Part shown: in pieces, positions 20,198-30,850 of the stretch
How the letters are laid out: the number at the start of each line of letters is the position of its first letter
How positions within the stretch are numbered: position 1 is the stretch's first letter
NCBI GenBank assembly: GCA_030038435.1
Contig: JASHOY010000323.1
Span: 1-64,000, forward strand
Reading direction: 5' to 3'
Length of the DNA: 64,000 bases
Origin: Acidobacteriaceae bacterium
GTDB lineage: Bacteria > Acidobacteriota > Terriglobia > Terriglobales > Acidobacteriaceae
The notes under the pieces: generated by a model
What the model saw: the letters and a program-made list of their open reading frames with translations, nothing else
The model's database searches: none
Told to the model about the DNA's origin: nothing
Position numbers and translations under genes: made by a program

Positions 20198-21196
20198 ATG
20201 GAATATGTAAATCTTGGCAACACCGGACTGAAGGTTTCGCGGATCTGCCTGGGCTGCATGACATATGGAACGCCGGCTACGGGGAAATTGCTGCCCGGGC
20301 GCCAGGCGTGGGCGCTGAACGAAGCGGAAAGCCAGCCGTTTCTGCGCCAGGCCCTGGATCTTGGCATCAACTTTTTCGATACTGCCAATGTTTACTCGGG
20401 CGGGGACAGCGAAGTGGTGCTGGGCCGTTTTCTGAAGGGCAATGTGCGGCGGGAATCGGTGGTGGTGGCGACCAAGGTCCACAGTATGATGCGCGACGAG
20501 CCCAACGGGCGCGGATTGTCGCGCAAGGAAATTCTCTTCGAACTGGATGAAAGCCTGCGGCGGCTGCAGACCGATTACGTGGACCTGTATCAGACGCATC
20601 GCTGGGACTACGAGACACCGATCGAGGAGACGATGGAGGCGCTGCACGATGTGGTGAAGGCGGGGAAGGTGCGCTATATCGGAGCGTCGTCGATGTATGC
20701 GTGGCAGTTCGCCAAGGCGCTGTATGTGGCGGAGAAGCACGGGTGGACGCGGTTTGTGTCGATGCAGAACCACCTGAACCTGCTGTATCGCGAGGAGGAG
20801 CGGGAGATGCTGCCGCTGTGCCGCGAGGAGAAGATTGCGGTGCTGCCGTGGAGTCCGCTGGCGCGGGGGCGGCTGACGCGGCCGTGGCACGGGGAAAGCA
20901 CGCGGCGGCTGGAGACGGATGCCTTCGGGAAGTCGATGTATTCGCGGACGGAGGAAGCGGATCACAAAGTAGTGGACCGGCTGGGCAAGGTGGCCGAGCA
21001 GCGGGGCGTTCTGCGGGCGCAACTGGCGCTGGCCTGGCTGCTTGCCAAGCCGGGCGTAACAGCGCCGATTGTGGGGGCGACCAAGCCGCATCATCTTCAG
21101 GACGCGGTGGCGGCGCTTTCTGTTGCGATGACGGCGGAAGAAATACATGCGCTGGAGGAGCCTTACGCGCCGCATCCGGTGCTGGGCTTCAGTTAG
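20198..21196 (+). CDS. Aldo/keto reductase
   Basis: MEYVNLGNTGLKVSRICLGCMTYG, FFDTANVYSGGDSEVVLGRFL, YVDLYQTHRWD, PIVGATKPHHLQDAVAAL. Confidence 0.93.
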   Translation: MEYVNLGNTGLKVSRICLGCMTYGTPATGKLLPGRQAWALNEAESQPFLRQALDLGINFFDTANVYSGGDSEVVLGRFLKGNVRRESVVVATKVHSMMRDEPNGRGLSRKEILFELDESLRRLQTDYVDLYQTHRWDYETPIEETMEALHDVVKAGKVRYIGASSMYAWQFAKALYVAEKHGWTRFVSMQNHLNLLYREEEREMLPLCREEKIAVLPWSPLARGRLTRPWHGESTRRLETDAFGKSMYSRTEEADHKVVDRLGKVAEQRGVLRAQLALAWLLAKPGVTAPIVGATKPHHLQDAVAALSVAMTAEEIHALEEPYAPHPVLGFS

Positions 21197-21248
21197 GGCC
21201 TGTTTACGCTACCGGGGTGAACGGCCTGGTAGTCTCAGCAGGCCCTAA
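21193..21248. repeat. Inverted repeat hairpin starting at the aldo/keto reductase stop codon
   Basis: TTAGGGCCTG ... CAGGCCCTAA (10-bp perfect outer stem) with inner CTACC/GGTAG. Confidence 0.65.
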
Positions 21249-21359
21249 AGGCGACTGCCCGTCCCAGGTCCCAAAATCGGGCCCTGGCGCGCAGACTTGT
21301 CACAGCACAAAGTTCTCGGAGCTCCAGAGATCATTGCGCTGCGTTTTCTCGCGATCTCC

Positions 21360-21971
21360 CTAGAAGTTGAAGTAAGCGCCAATCATGGGCTCAGCGGTTT
21401 GGGTGAATTTGTCCGTGGAAGTGTAGAGGCTGGTCAGGTGGGGCGCTTTGTAGAGGTTGCCGCGGTATTGGAAGCGCAGGCCGAGATGCGGCAAGATGCC
21501 CCAGTCGAGGCCGGCGCCGTAGACATAGACCGCCTGAGTGGAATCGCTGGTGGAACCCTGGTTGCCGGTGGGCTGATTCAGAAGCAGGCCCAATCCCAGC
21601 ACGCCAAAGGGACGCAAGTTGCCTATGCCGAGCGACGGAATCCAGTCCAGAGTCAGCTCATGCGCGTTGGCTTTGACCGATTGTGGCGTGCATCCTGATA
21701 CAGGGCAGGTAGAGGCGGTGGAAAAAGAGTAACTCTGGTTGGCGCGGTTGTAAGAGTAGGTGCCCTCGAAGCCGAGAATGGGGTTGGAGATGTGGCGCAG
21801 CTCGATGAGTCCGCCGGCGGAGTTGGACGGGCTCTGGTTGATATTGTTGCCGGTAGTCGACTGGTTGAATGCTCCATAAATGCTGAGGCCGACGGAAGTC
21901 TGGGCGGAGGCCGTGGCGACAAAGGCCGCGGCCAGGACGAGCAAAGCGAGGGGGGAAGATTGGATTCGCAT
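21360..21971 (-). CDS. Outer-membrane beta-barrel protein
   Basis: MRIQSSPLALLVLAAAFVATASAQTSVGLSIYGAFNQST signal peptide; alternating beta-strand pattern ending in ...EPMIGAYFNF. Confidence 0.75.
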   Translation of the reverse strand: MRIQSSPLALLVLAAAFVATASAQTSVGLSIYGAFNQSTTGNNINQSPSNSAGGLIELRHISNPILGFEGTYSYNRANQSYSFSTASTCPVSGCTPQSVKANAHELTLDWIPSLGIGNLRPFGVLGLGLLLNQPTGNQGSTSDSTQAVYVYGAGLDWGILPHLGLRFQYRGNLYKAPHLTSLYTSTDKFTQTAEPMIGAYFNF

Positions 21972-22222
21972 TGCAACCTCGGAAATTTGGATGCAGAGAT
22001 TTTTGATTCTGCCAAGGCGGGAGCAACAAAAGCAGGAAGCGGTGGCGAAGGGGACCCTGCTTAGCGGAGAAGGCTGCGGCGCGGTCGAGCGGCCGCGCTT
22101 TATTGATCGCGCGGTCTCCTTTCGGAATAGTGGATTCCCAGGTCTCGAAATCGAACCCCGGGAATTCCAAGGCACGGACAAAACGACGCGGTAAGAGACT
22201 TAATGAGCGTTAGCGTCTGTCG

Positions 22223-23407
22223 CTACCTCATCGCGGTCTTGACTGCGACCGGAGCCGAAATTTCTGCAGCCTGCGCGGCTAAAGCGGCGGCTTTGTCGGT
22301 GGTCTCCCAGGTGAACTCGGGCTCGTTACGTCCGAAGTGGCCGTAAGCCGCGGTCCTCTGGTAAATGGGGCGGCGCAGGTTGAGGCCTTCGATGATGCCC
22401 TTGGGAGTGAGGGTGAAGTTTTTGCGGATCAGCTCGGTGAGTTTTGCCTCGCTCAGTTTCCCGGTGCCGAAAGTGTCGACAAGCACGCTGACCGGCTCAG
22501 CCACGCCGATGGCGTATGCGAGCTGGACCTCCGCGCGTTCGGCCAGGCCAGATGCAACAACGTTCTTGGCGATGTGGCGGGCCATATAAGCGGCCGAGCG
22601 GTCAACTTTGGTCGGGTCTTTACCGGAAAACGCTCCACCGCCGTGCCGGCCCATGCCGCCGTAAGTGTCGACGATAATCTTGCGGCCGGTGAGGCCGGTA
22701 TCGCCCATGGGACCGCCGATGACGAAGCGGCCGGTGGGATTGATGTGATACTTGGTGCTCTCGTCGAGCCACTTGGCGGGAAGTACGGCCTGGATGACGT
22801 GCTTGAGGATGTCGGCGTGGAGTTCGTCGTTGCTGACGCTCTCGGCATGCTGCGTAGAGATGACCACGGCGTCGATGCGCGCCGGCTTGCCGGGTGCCTC
22901 GTACTCGACGGTGACCTGGCTTTTGCCGTCTGGGCGCAAGTAAGGCAGCTTGCCGCTCTTGCGGATGTGAGTTAACTGGCGGGTGAGCTTGTGGGCCAGG
23001 GAAATGGCAGCGGGCATCAGTTCGGGGGTCTCGTTGGAGGCGTAGCCGAACATCATGCCCTGGTCGCCGGCGCCGCCGGTGTCGACGCCCTGGGCGATGT
23101 CGCCGGACTGCTTGTTGATCGAGGAGATCACCGCGCAGGTGTTGGAGTCGAAGCCGTAGAGGGCGTTGTCATAGCCGATGGAGGCCACCACACCGCGCAC
23201 CAGGGTCTGGAAATCGACGTAGGCTTTGGTGGTGATTTCGCCGGCGATCACGACCAAGCCGGTGGCAGTGAGGGTCTCGGCGGCAACGCGGCTGTAAGGG
23301 TCCTGGTCGAGGCAGGCATCGAGAATGGCGTCGGATACCTGGTCGGCTATTTTATCGGGATGGCCTTCCGTGACTGACTCGGAAGTGAAAAGGAAACGAT
23401 CGCTCAA
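22223..23407 (-). CDS. metK: S-adenosylmethionine synthetase
   Basis: [66 protein letters not shown] start at 23407 preceded by gagaggag fits better than the upstream TTG at 23446. Confidence 0.96.
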   Translation of the reverse strand: MSDRFLFTSESVTEGHPDKIADQVSDAILDACLDQDPYSRVAAETLTATGLVVIAGEITTKAYVDFQTLVRGVVASIGYDNALYGFDSNTCAVISSINKQSGDIAQGVDTGGAGDQGMMFGYASNETPELMPAAISLAHKLTRQLTHIRKSGKLPYLRPDGKSQVTVEYEAPGKPARIDAVVISTQHAESVSNDELHADILKHVIQAVLPAKWLDESTKYHINPTGRFVIGGPMGDTGLTGRKIIVDTYGGMGRHGGGAFSGKDPTKVDRSAAYMARHIAKNVVASGLAERAEVQLAYAIGVAEPVSVLVDTFGTGKLSEAKLTELIRKNFTLTPKGIIEGLNLRRPIYQRTAAYGHFGRNEPEFTWETTDKAAALAAQAAEISAPVAVKTAMR

Positions 23408-23409
23408 AT

Positions 23410-23440
23410 TAGTACTCCTCTCTCCTGGAGAGATACTGTT
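23410..23440 (-). promoter_or_regulatory. RBS-sequestering hairpin upstream of metK
   Basis: Minus strand TCTCTC-cag-GAGAGA directly followed by ggagtactaatTTG; the 3' arm contains the Shine-Dalgarno-like purines. Confidence 0.4.
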
Positions 23441-23625
23441 GCTCAAAAGGCGTGACCACCCCCTTCACCCTTATTTCGATGCTGCCAAACGCTCTGTCAG
23501 CCCAAGGCGGGGGGTCTCCCTAAGGGCACTCGTTCTATGGTAATTGCCGGAAACCCCGGGCGCAAAGTGTCGGTAGTGAACGGCGCGGAGCGGCCCCTTA
23601 ACGGCGCCTGGAGGCGGATCAACCG

Positions 23626-24411
23626 TCACTTCGCGATAGCCATGTTACTGACCAGGTTGCGCCATGGCGAGCTGCGATGGATCGCGAAATAATCGCAACT
23701 GCAGTCGTCGACGCGGAAACCGCATTTGCGAAGCAGTTTGAGCATTTCGACTTTGTCGCTTCTGCTCAAATTCAGGTGCTCGACGTAGATAGCCATGGGA
23801 GGCCGTTTTTCCAGATCGACAGCTTTAAGCACCTCGAAATCAAACCCTTCCGTATCAATATGCAGGAGGTGCACCTCGCCGACTGCGTGGCTGCTGAAAA
23901 CCTGGTCGAGGGTGCGAACCGGAACGCGCGTCTCGATAATATAGGGCTCCAGAATGCCGTTGAGCTCCTTGACAATGTGTTTTCTATCAAACGAGCCCAG
24001 TTGATCGTGCCACAACGGCAGGTTCGGAATCATTTCCGCGACCCTGGGATCGACATAGTAGAAAGGTGCTTCGCCGTCGTATTTCCCGATTGCGGCCTGC
24101 TCGAGGGAAAACCTGCCGGAGTCAGAAAAGTTTGCCGCCAGACGCTTGAAGAGGTAAGGAACCGGCTCAATGAGCAGGCCTTTCCATTTCTCATTCGCGA
24201 TCAGGACGTCGGAGAGCGGGTCGCCGGTCGTCCCGTCGTTGGCTCCTATTTTGACGAACAGCGGCGCCGGAACAAGCTCCGGAAGGAGCGAGCAATAGCG
24301 CCTGGCACAGGGAATTCCCCGATCTTTGCTGGCAAATCTTTTGTAGACGGGGCGGAGGAATGTGCGCAGTACGGGCACGGACTTCACGACAGGCTTTACG
24401 TAGCGCAGCAA
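23626..24411 (-). CDS. FkbM family methyltransferase
   Basis: LFVKIGANDGTTGDPLS, GLLIEPVPYLFKRL, VHLLHIDTEGFDFEVLKAVD. Confidence 0.85.
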   Translation of the reverse strand: MLRYVKPVVKSVPVLRTFLRPVYKRFASKDRGIPCARRYCSLLPELVPAPLFVKIGANDGTTGDPLSDVLIANEKWKGLLIEPVPYLFKRLAANFSDSGRFSLEQAAIGKYDGEAPFYYVDPRVAEMIPNLPLWHDQLGSFDRKHIVKELNGILEPYIIETRVPVRTLDQVFSSHAVGEVHLLHIDTEGFDFEVLKAVDLEKRPPMAIYVEHLNLSRSDKVEMLKLLRKCGFRVDDCSCDYFAIHRSSPWRNLVSNMAIAK

Positions 24412-24516
24412 CTAGGGGCTCCTGAGAAAAGATTCCAGACCGGGCCGGGTCAACTCCATTCTAGCTCCCCTATTAGCGCATTTTCACGGTTCCAAACCGA
24501 ATCCAGGCGCCGCTGC

Positions 24517-27198
24517 TTAATGGGAGATCCGTGTGGCATGGCCGGCAGCAACCTTGGCAGCCTGGGGCTCAGCGAAGGTGACCCTCAGCGGTTCGCTCAT
24601 GGTTATCTTCGCTTCGATTGGCCGCCGCCACGCGCCGTTCACCACCTCGCATTGGTGAAGAGTGATTGCGCCATCGCCAATCTCAGCATTTCCTGCAAGG
24701 CTGCTGAACCGCCCAAGCTGGGTTGGAATTTTCTCAGCCTTGACGCGAGTTTCAGTGGAATCGCTCTCCGCGGCCGGCAATGGAGTCTGGGCCGCAATCC
24801 TGCCGTGCCGCCATTCGAAGTGCAGTGTGCCCTTTGCCGATGTGGCCAGTTCGTTCGCAGTCACTCCAGAGAGGTCGATCTTGCCTTCAGCGTCCAATGG
24901 CCCTCCCGCAAAACGCATACCCAGCAGCTGGCCCACCGCGGTTGCGCTCAAACCGCTGAATCTCGCATTCAGCGCATATCCAGGACGCCCTTCATCTGTG
25001 TCGGGCCGAGTGAGGGAACCGCTGGCCTGAAGCACTCCACCAAGTGTGCGCGCATCGACGCTGGTGATTTTTGCTCCGGTCGAACCGATCCCAATGGTAA
25101 TTTTCGGATCTTGCAGCACCACCGGACCGAGTTTGAGTGACGCGGCGGTAACGGTCCCATCCAGTGGCGGCCATGCTGGCGCGGAAGAGAGATGGAGACG
25201 GTCGATGAGATCGTCAAGCAGGGACGTATGCGGCTGCGCGCCAAGAATGGCCGACTGCACCTCAGCAGCATTGAGATTTCCGAATTGCAGATCGAAATGA
25301 GCAGGACAAGACTGGTCCGAGCTGCAACTGGCGGGCACTTTGAGGCGCGCGGTTGCCCGTATCGGGCCATACGAAAATTCAATTGGGTCCCAAACCGCGT
25401 TCGTTCCATCGAGATGAAGGGTGGCCTGCGCGATAGCCACGCTGCGGGCCAGATAGTCGGGCTTCCATTTGGCATCGCGGATTGTAATGGTGCCGTTCAG
25501 CGTGTCGGCAGAGGAATTCGACGAGGAGGTAGGGTCGGGTTGAGATGCGGTCAGCGCTGGAATCGAAGCCGCAGATTGCGGCGGCGCAAGTTCGGTTGGT
25601 TGCGGCGGCAACCAGGGACCCTGCGCGTCAAGGGCCACGGTGATTGGCCCGCTGCTGAGCGCATTGAGTTCATTGACATCGGCGAAGCCGGCCAGCTTCG
25701 CGAGTTGAACGGCATTGGCCAGGCTCGTCTGCCCGCGGATGACAAGCTCGTAGCCGTGCAGCGTCAGGCGCGGATTCAGAGTGAGCGGGGATGAACTGCC
25801 GGGACCTATTTCTGCAGTGCCGGTTAGAGCTGCTGGCTGGCCCGCAGTTCCAGCTTCGGCCTCGAGAACAACGGGATGACGCGTCTGGATGGGGTTATTC
25901 AGAGCGCCTCCGCTAAGCTGGAATCCGTGGACAACGAAACTACCGGTGAGCGGGGCCGGGGAGAATTTTTTTGCGGACGAGCGCCGCCGCGTTGGAGGCA
26001 GATGCGGTGACTGCGCAGTCGCCTTCGAGGTGGGCGCGTAGTAGCTTATTTGGCCTGTGATGCTGCCGGAAGCATTGAGATCGGGATCGATGCCACTGCG
26101 GATGGTGCGCAGGAATCCAAGTATCGCGGCCACAGGCATGCGGTCGAGCGCGACGGTGAAGTCCGGCTGCCCGTCGGAAGCGGGAAGATCGCCGGTAAAA
26201 CGCACGCGGCCGTTGCCGAGCGGCGAATTGCAGACGACGTTCTGAACTCCGCGGATCGAATAGTGATACACGAATGCGCAGTTGGCGTCAAAATCGAGCG
26301 GTTCCGCGGGAGCGAATTCCGCGCGATGCACGCCGGCGGCCTGCAATCGAGCGGTGACGTGCGCGGTTTCTGGGGTGCCGTCGAGGTGGAGATCGGCGGT
26401 GAGATTGCCGCGCCACCCTGGATCAGAGCCGATCAGGAGGCGCGCGAGCTGTCCGAGTTGCGCCTGGCTCCACTCCATATCTACATGCAATGGCATATCG
26501 CGCAGCGCGGGCGCACTGTGCAGGCTGGCGTCGAGACGCACCACCCCGGTGTCTTCTTGAAAGAGACTTACGTCAGTCCGAGCCGGCTCGCCGCGAAGTC
26601 GAAGGTGCCAGTCCCCCGGCGAATCTTCCCAGAAGGAAAGATCGGCATCGACAATTGAAAAGGGCAGCTTCTCAGCTCCGTTCTTGAAGTTGATGCGGGA
26701 CTCGGTGGCCTCAAGATAGGGCAGGGGCAGAGCGCGGCGTTTTTGTGATTCCTGGCTGGTGGCGGCTCCGGCTTTGGCTGCCGCGGTGCGAAAGAGAGGA
26801 TCGAGGTTCCATCGACCGCCCGGCATGCGGACAAGGTTCAGGCTGGCGTTATCGACGCTTATACGACTTATTTCAAGCCGTCCGCGCCAAAGGGCAAGCA
26901 GGCGAATGTCGGCAGTCACCGATTCCGCATGCAGCACCGGTTCGGCGCCATACGCGGGATCTTCTTCAACCACGAGATTGGACAGCACGAAGCTGGGCCA
27001 GGGGAGCAGACGCAACTCGACACCGGATAGACGTACGGGGCGCCCCAGTGACTCGGAAACCAGATCGGCAATGCGGCTTTTATAGCGGTTGACGCTCACC
27101 ATGGGGGGCACGATCACTGCAGCCAGCACCAGCGCCGGAACCCCGAGCGCAATCCACCACCGCCGCCGGATGCGCCGCTTTTGCATCTCCTCTGTCAT
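24517..27198 (-). CDS. AsmA family protein
   Basis: MTEEMQKRRIRRRWWIALGVPALVLAAVIVPPMVSVNRYKSRIADLVSESLGRPVRLSGVELRLLPWPSFVLSNLVVEEDP is the AsmA N-terminus. Start uncertain; an earlier start at 27255 would overlap the lepB 3' end. Confidence 0.85.
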   Translation of the reverse strand: MTEEMQKRRIRRRWWIALGVPALVLAAVIVPPMVSVNRYKSRIADLVSESLGRPVRLSGVELRLLPWPSFVLSNLVVEEDPAYGAEPVLHAESVTADIRLLALWRGRLEISRISVDNASLNLVRMPGGRWNLDPLFRTAAAKAGAATSQESQKRRALPLPYLEATESRINFKNGAEKLPFSIVDADLSFWEDSPGDWHLRLRGEPARTDVSLFQEDTGVVRLDASLHSAPALRDMPLHVDMEWSQAQLGQLARLLIGSDPGWRGNLTADLHLDGTPETAHVTARLQAAGVHRAEFAPAEPLDFDANCAFVYHYSIRGVQNVVCNSPLGNGRVRFTGDLPASDGQPDFTVALDRMPVAAILGFLRTIRSGIDPDLNASGSITGQISYYAPTSKATAQSPHLPPTRRRSSAKKFSPAPLTGSFVVHGFQLSGGALNNPIQTRHPVVLEAEAGTAGQPAALTGTAEIGPGSSSPLTLNPRLTLHGYELVIRGQTSLANAVQLAKLAGFADVNELNALSSGPITVALDAQGPWLPPQPTELAPPQSAASIPALTASQPDPTSSSNSSADTLNGTITIRDAKWKPDYLARSVAIAQATLHLDGTNAVWDPIEFSYGPIRATARLKVPASCSSDQSCPAHFDLQFGNLNAAEVQSAILGAQPHTSLLDDLIDRLHLSSAPAWPPLDGTVTAASLKLGPVVLQDPKITIGIGSTGAKITSVDARTLGGVLQASGSLTRPDTDEGRPGYALNARFSGLSATAVGQLLGMRFAGGPLDAEGKIDLSGVTANELATSAKGTLHFEWRHGRIAAQTPLPAAESDSTETRVKAEKIPTQLGRFSSLAGNAEIGDGAITLHQCEVVNGAWRRPIEAKITMSEPLRVTFAEPQAAKVAAGHATRISH

Positions 27199-27224
27199 CG
27201 CTGCTTTCTTTAGATTATTCCGCA

Positions 27225-28067
27225 TTAGTGGATTACGTGAAAGGTGCGGGTCCAACGCGTATCGCTGAACAGATACTGGGTGACGTGAATCATCCAGGCG
27301 AGACGGTCGGAAAGATGGTCTTGGCTGTAATCTTCTTCATTAGACCGGAAAGACCAGTAGTTGAACAGTGGCCGGCCGACGATGTTGGCGCGAGGCACGA
27401 ATCCCCAATAGCGCGAATCGGCGCTGTTGTGCCGATTGTCTCCCATCATGAAGTAATCACCTGCGGGCACCACCAGGTCGCCATTCACGATGTGGTTGGA
27501 GAAATCGGCCGACCACGATTGCGGCGTGAGATCTGGAATCGGGGTCGGGGGCAGGGCAGGGAAATCGTCCAGGAATGCCGAGAAATTTTCCGGCGTAGTG
27601 GGCCGAGCGTGTGGTTGCGGTTGGGCGACGCCGTTGATGTAGACAATGCCGTCGAGCATATGAATATGGTCGCCCGGCAGGCCGATGAGGCGCTTAACCA
27701 GATATTGATAGGTTCGGCGACCATTTACGTCGTCGGGCACCGGCTTGATGAAAACCACGACGTCGCCGCGGCGGGGCTGGCGATAGTAAACCAGCGGCAT
27801 CCAGTGTGAGGGCGGGGCGAGCGTGATGCGGTCGACGAAGAGATGGTCGCCGATCAGCAGGGTTGGCTTCATCGAGCCCGAAGGGATGACGAAGTTCTGA
27901 ATGATAAAGCCGTAAATGAAGAGGATTACAACCAGCAGTCGGCACAGGCCGGCGAGAGATTCCAAAGGAGTCTCGCTGTGGCCCTGCCTGACACCGGAGG
28001 CCGGCGTTTCCCTGCTGGATACTGCGCCGGAAGCGCATTCTGGGGTCGGACTTGTTTCTTGGGTCAC
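27225..28067 (-). CDS. lepB: Signal peptidase I
   Basis: FVIPSGSMKPTLLIGDHLFVDRI (Ser), YLVKRLIGLPGDHI (Lys), YFMMGDNRHNSADSRYWGFV. Confidence 0.94.
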   Translation of the reverse strand: MTQETSPTPECASGAVSSRETPASGVRQGHSETPLESLAGLCRLLVVILFIYGFIIQNFVIPSGSMKPTLLIGDHLFVDRITLAPPSHWMPLVYYRQPRRGDVVVFIKPVPDDVNGRRTYQYLVKRLIGLPGDHIHMLDGIVYINGVAQPQPHARPTTPENFSAFLDDFPALPPTPIPDLTPQSWSADFSNHIVNGDLVVPAGDYFMMGDNRHNSADSRYWGFVPRANIVGRPLFNYWSFRSNEEDYSQDHLSDRLAWMIHVTQYLFSDTRWTRTFHVIH

Positions 28068-28161
28068 TTTGTGCTCGGAGAAGAAGATGCGCGGATCTCT
28101 CTCACCATTTTACCGGCGCGTGGAGTCCTGGCTGAGGTTTTTGGGCTTTAATATCGGCGCT

Positions 28162-29136
28162 TTACGCGAGAGCCTTCAAGGCCTCAATAAGCGGGGGAAT
28201 GATTTCGAAGAGATCGGCGGCAATGCCGTAATCGGCGACTTCGAAGATGGGCGCATCCGGGTCTTTATTAATGGCCACGATGCACTGCGAGCCTTTCATG
28301 CCTACAAGGTGCTGGATGGCGCCTGAAATTCCGATGGCGAGATAAAGCCGCGGCGAAACGGTATGGCCGGAACTGCCGACCTGGCGCTCAATGGGAAGCC
28401 ATCCGGCATCGCAGATAGGGCGCGAAGCGGCCAGTTCAGCGCCCAGCGCGGCAGCAAGCTGTTCGGCCAGGGGGATGTTTGCGGCATCCTTGATTCCGCG
28501 GCCCACGCTGACGATGCGTTGGGCAGAGCCCAGATCGACGGTCTGTTGCGTGCCTCGGAATGGCGTTCCAGGCCGCGTGCGGATTTGCGCCGCATCGAGA
28601 GCGGGCGCAAAGGTTTCAGCACTTGGGGAGGTTGCTGGCGCTTGCAACTCCGAATTTTCGGCGCGAAAGGCCCCCGCCTGTACGGAGACGAAGCAAGGTC
28701 CGTCGCCTTTGTGCCGATAAGTCGCGCTGAAACGGCCCTGCATCAATTGCCGAGTGAAGAGGGGGCCGTCGCCGATGGCGATCACGTCGCTAATGAGCGC
28801 CTGGCCGAAGCGGCAGGCTAGCGCGGGCGCGTAATCGCGCACCTGGTAGCTGTGTGGGAATACGATGCACTCGATTGAATTGGCGCGGATGAGCTGCTCG
28901 ATCGCGGCCGTGAATGCGTCAGGCGTGTAAGGAGCAAGCAACTCGTGCTCGACGCGAATTACGGGTGCGAAGCCGCGCGCCGCAGCTTCCGCGGCGAGGG
29001 CCTCAGTTTGCCGGCCAATCACCGCGGCAGCGACGGTAGCCTGTCCGCTCAACAGGCGTGCCGCAGCGCCTGCTTCCCAACTGAGCCTGGTAATGAGGCC
29101 GTCGCGTTCTTCCAGCACAACCAGGACGCCGCTCAT
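28162..29136 (-). CDS. etfA: Electron transfer flavoprotein alpha subunit
   Basis: Typical ETF alpha FAD domain ([69 protein letters not shown]); ATG overlaps the etfB stop. Confidence 0.94.
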   Translation of the reverse strand: MSGVLVVLEERDGLITRLSWEAGAAARLLSGQATVAAAVIGRQTEALAAEAAARGFAPVIRVEHELLAPYTPDAFTAAIEQLIRANSIECIVFPHSYQVRDYAPALACRFGQALISDVIAIGDGPLFTRQLMQGRFSATYRHKGDGPCFVSVQAGAFRAENSELQAPATSPSAETFAPALDAAQIRTRPGTPFRGTQQTVDLGSAQRIVSVGRGIKDAANIPLAEQLAAALGAELAASRPICDAGWLPIERQVGSSGHTVSPRLYLAIGISGAIQHLVGMKGSQCIVAINKDPDAPIFEVADYGIAADLFEIIPPLIEALKALA

Positions 29137-29912
29137 AAAACACGCGCCTCAAATTTAAGTTTTTCCACCAATGCCGCGGCGATTTCTTTGGGCGAACCGC
29201 CGAGCATTTGCGTGGATTTCTGCTTGGTGGGCTGCGCAACCTGCTCCAGGATCGCAACCGGCGCTGAATCCACGCCTATCTCGCCGTCATTCACAACCCG
29301 GACAGTTTTGGTTTTGGCGCGCTTGATGCCCATCAGTGTGGCGTAACGCAGCTTGTTTCCGCCCGACTGCATGGTGAGAACGGCGGGTAAAGGAAGTTCG
29401 ACTTCCTGGAACCAGCCTTCTTCAAGCTCGCGCTTCACTTTGAGGCCGCCATTTGCTTTTTCCACCTTCAAAATAAGTGTGGCGTGCGGCAGGCCGAGCA
29501 GCTCGGCGAGAATGACTCCTGTCTGGCCCAGGCCCAGGTCCTCAGATTGCAGGCCGGTGAGGACCAGGTCGGGGTTTTCCGGCTTGATGGTCGCAGCCAG
29601 CAGGCGCGCGACGCCCAGCGCATCGCGGCCGGGCAGGTCATCGCAAACAATGTGAATGCCGCGGTCGGCGCCTTTGGCCAAGGCCTCGCGGATGGTCGAG
29701 CCGGCTCGCCCCGGTCCGGCGCTGACCACGATCACTTCACCACCGGTCTCCGCGGACCGCTCCTTGAGCAGAAGCGCTTCTTCCAGAGCATAGGCGTCTG
29801 GTTCATTGAGCGCGAATTGCAGGTTGGATTCGTCGATCCATTTGCCGGAGGAGTTGATGCGAAGCGGCGTGTCACGTTCGGGGACCTGTTTGATGGCGAC
29901 GATGATCTTCAT
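29133..29912 (-). CDS. etfB: Electron transfer flavoprotein beta subunit
   Basis: MKIIVAIKQVPERDTPLRI, NEPDAYALEEALLLKE, GLQSEDLGLGQTGVILAELLGLP. Confidence 0.95.
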   Translation of the reverse strand: MKIIVAIKQVPERDTPLRINSSGKWIDESNLQFALNEPDAYALEEALLLKERSAETGGEVIVVSAGPGRAGSTIREALAKGADRGIHIVCDDLPGRDALGVARLLAATIKPENPDLVLTGLQSEDLGLGQTGVILAELLGLPHATLILKVEKANGGLKVKRELEEGWFQEVELPLPAVLTMQSGGNKLRYATLMGIKRAKTKTVRVVNDGEIGVDSAPVAILEQVAQPTKQKSTQMLGGSPKEIAAALVEKLKFEARVL

Positions 29913-30056
29913 GCTTTCCCCATGTTAGATGCAGGAGCGGGTTTGCGCGAGTCGATGACCGATCCCTGGCCGGGAGTTCGAGGGGAAATTCGAGTTTGCG
30001 CCGCGCGGATTCTTGCGGCTTCTTCACAGGCTGCCAAGGGACCCGCTGCGCGTAAT

Positions 30057-30803
30057 ATGTCGGGTATGAGTTTTCCCGGCCAACTCGGTAGCCGTCCCGC
30101 TCTCGATGAAACGCTCAGCGATCCGGAATACGCGCGCCTTGCGGAGATCCTTGATTGTTTTCCCGGAGATGACGCCATGGATATGGAGGAGATGGACGGA
30201 TTTTTTGTGGCACTGAACTGCGCGCCAGAACTGATTCCTCCCAGTGTCTATCTCAATGAGGTTTGGGGAGACGCCGAAGCTCCATTCGACGGGAAAGACG
30301 AATTAGAGGAGTTTTTCAATCTGGCTATGCGCCACTGGAACTCCATTTCGCGGCGGCTGGATTCTGAGGACCCTGTCTTCATCCCTCACCTCGAGGTAAA
30401 AGAAGGGGAGGAAATTCCCAGGGGCAACCGGTGGGCGCAGGGATTTCTGCGCGGCGTCGAGCTGAGCGGCACTGGGTGGGACGAAATCTTCACCTCGGAA
30501 GACGAGGATAGATTCGCCATGCTGTTGCCGGTGTTGGCTTTGGTACACGAGAACGATGCCGATCCGCAATTGCGTACCTGGGCGACTCCTCCGGACGACG
30601 AGCGGCGAAAAGAAGTGCTTGCCGCGCTTTGCGTTGCCACGCGTGCAGTCTATGACTATTTCCGTCCGCATCGGAATCGGGAGGCAAGGCGCACAGCATC
30701 CATGCCGCGAAGAGCCGGGCGCAAGATCGGGCGCAATGATCGTTGTTATTGCGGTTCCGGGAAAAAGTACAAACGCTGCTGCGGCAATGTAACAGTCAAT
30801 TAG
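30057..30803 (+). CDS. UPF0149/YecA family protein with C-terminal SEC-C zinc motif
   Basis: MDMEEMDGFFVALNCAPELIPPSVYLNEVWG and KIGRNDRCYCGSGKKYKRCCG; ATG at 30057 or 30066. Confidence 0.88.
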   Translation: MSGMSFPGQLGSRPALDETLSDPEYARLAEILDCFPGDDAMDMEEMDGFFVALNCAPELIPPSVYLNEVWGDAEAPFDGKDELEEFFNLAMRHWNSISRRLDSEDPVFIPHLEVKEGEEIPRGNRWAQGFLRGVELSGTGWDEIFTSEDEDRFAMLLPVLALVHENDADPQLRTWATPPDDERRKEVLAALCVATRAVYDYFRPHRNREARRTASMPRRAGRKIGRNDRCYCGSGKKYKRCCGNVTVN

Positions 30804-30850
30804 AGCATTTTCGGCCGGCGTGTTTACAGGACATCGAGCTTCCGCGGTCT

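Noticed and set aside
23677-25140. 487-aa plus-strand ORF
   Set aside because: Spans antisense FkbM and AsmA genes; no recognisable domain.
29484-30056. N-terminal extension of the UPF0149/SEC-C ORF
   Set aside because: Antisense to etfB; the real start is the ATG near 30057/30066.
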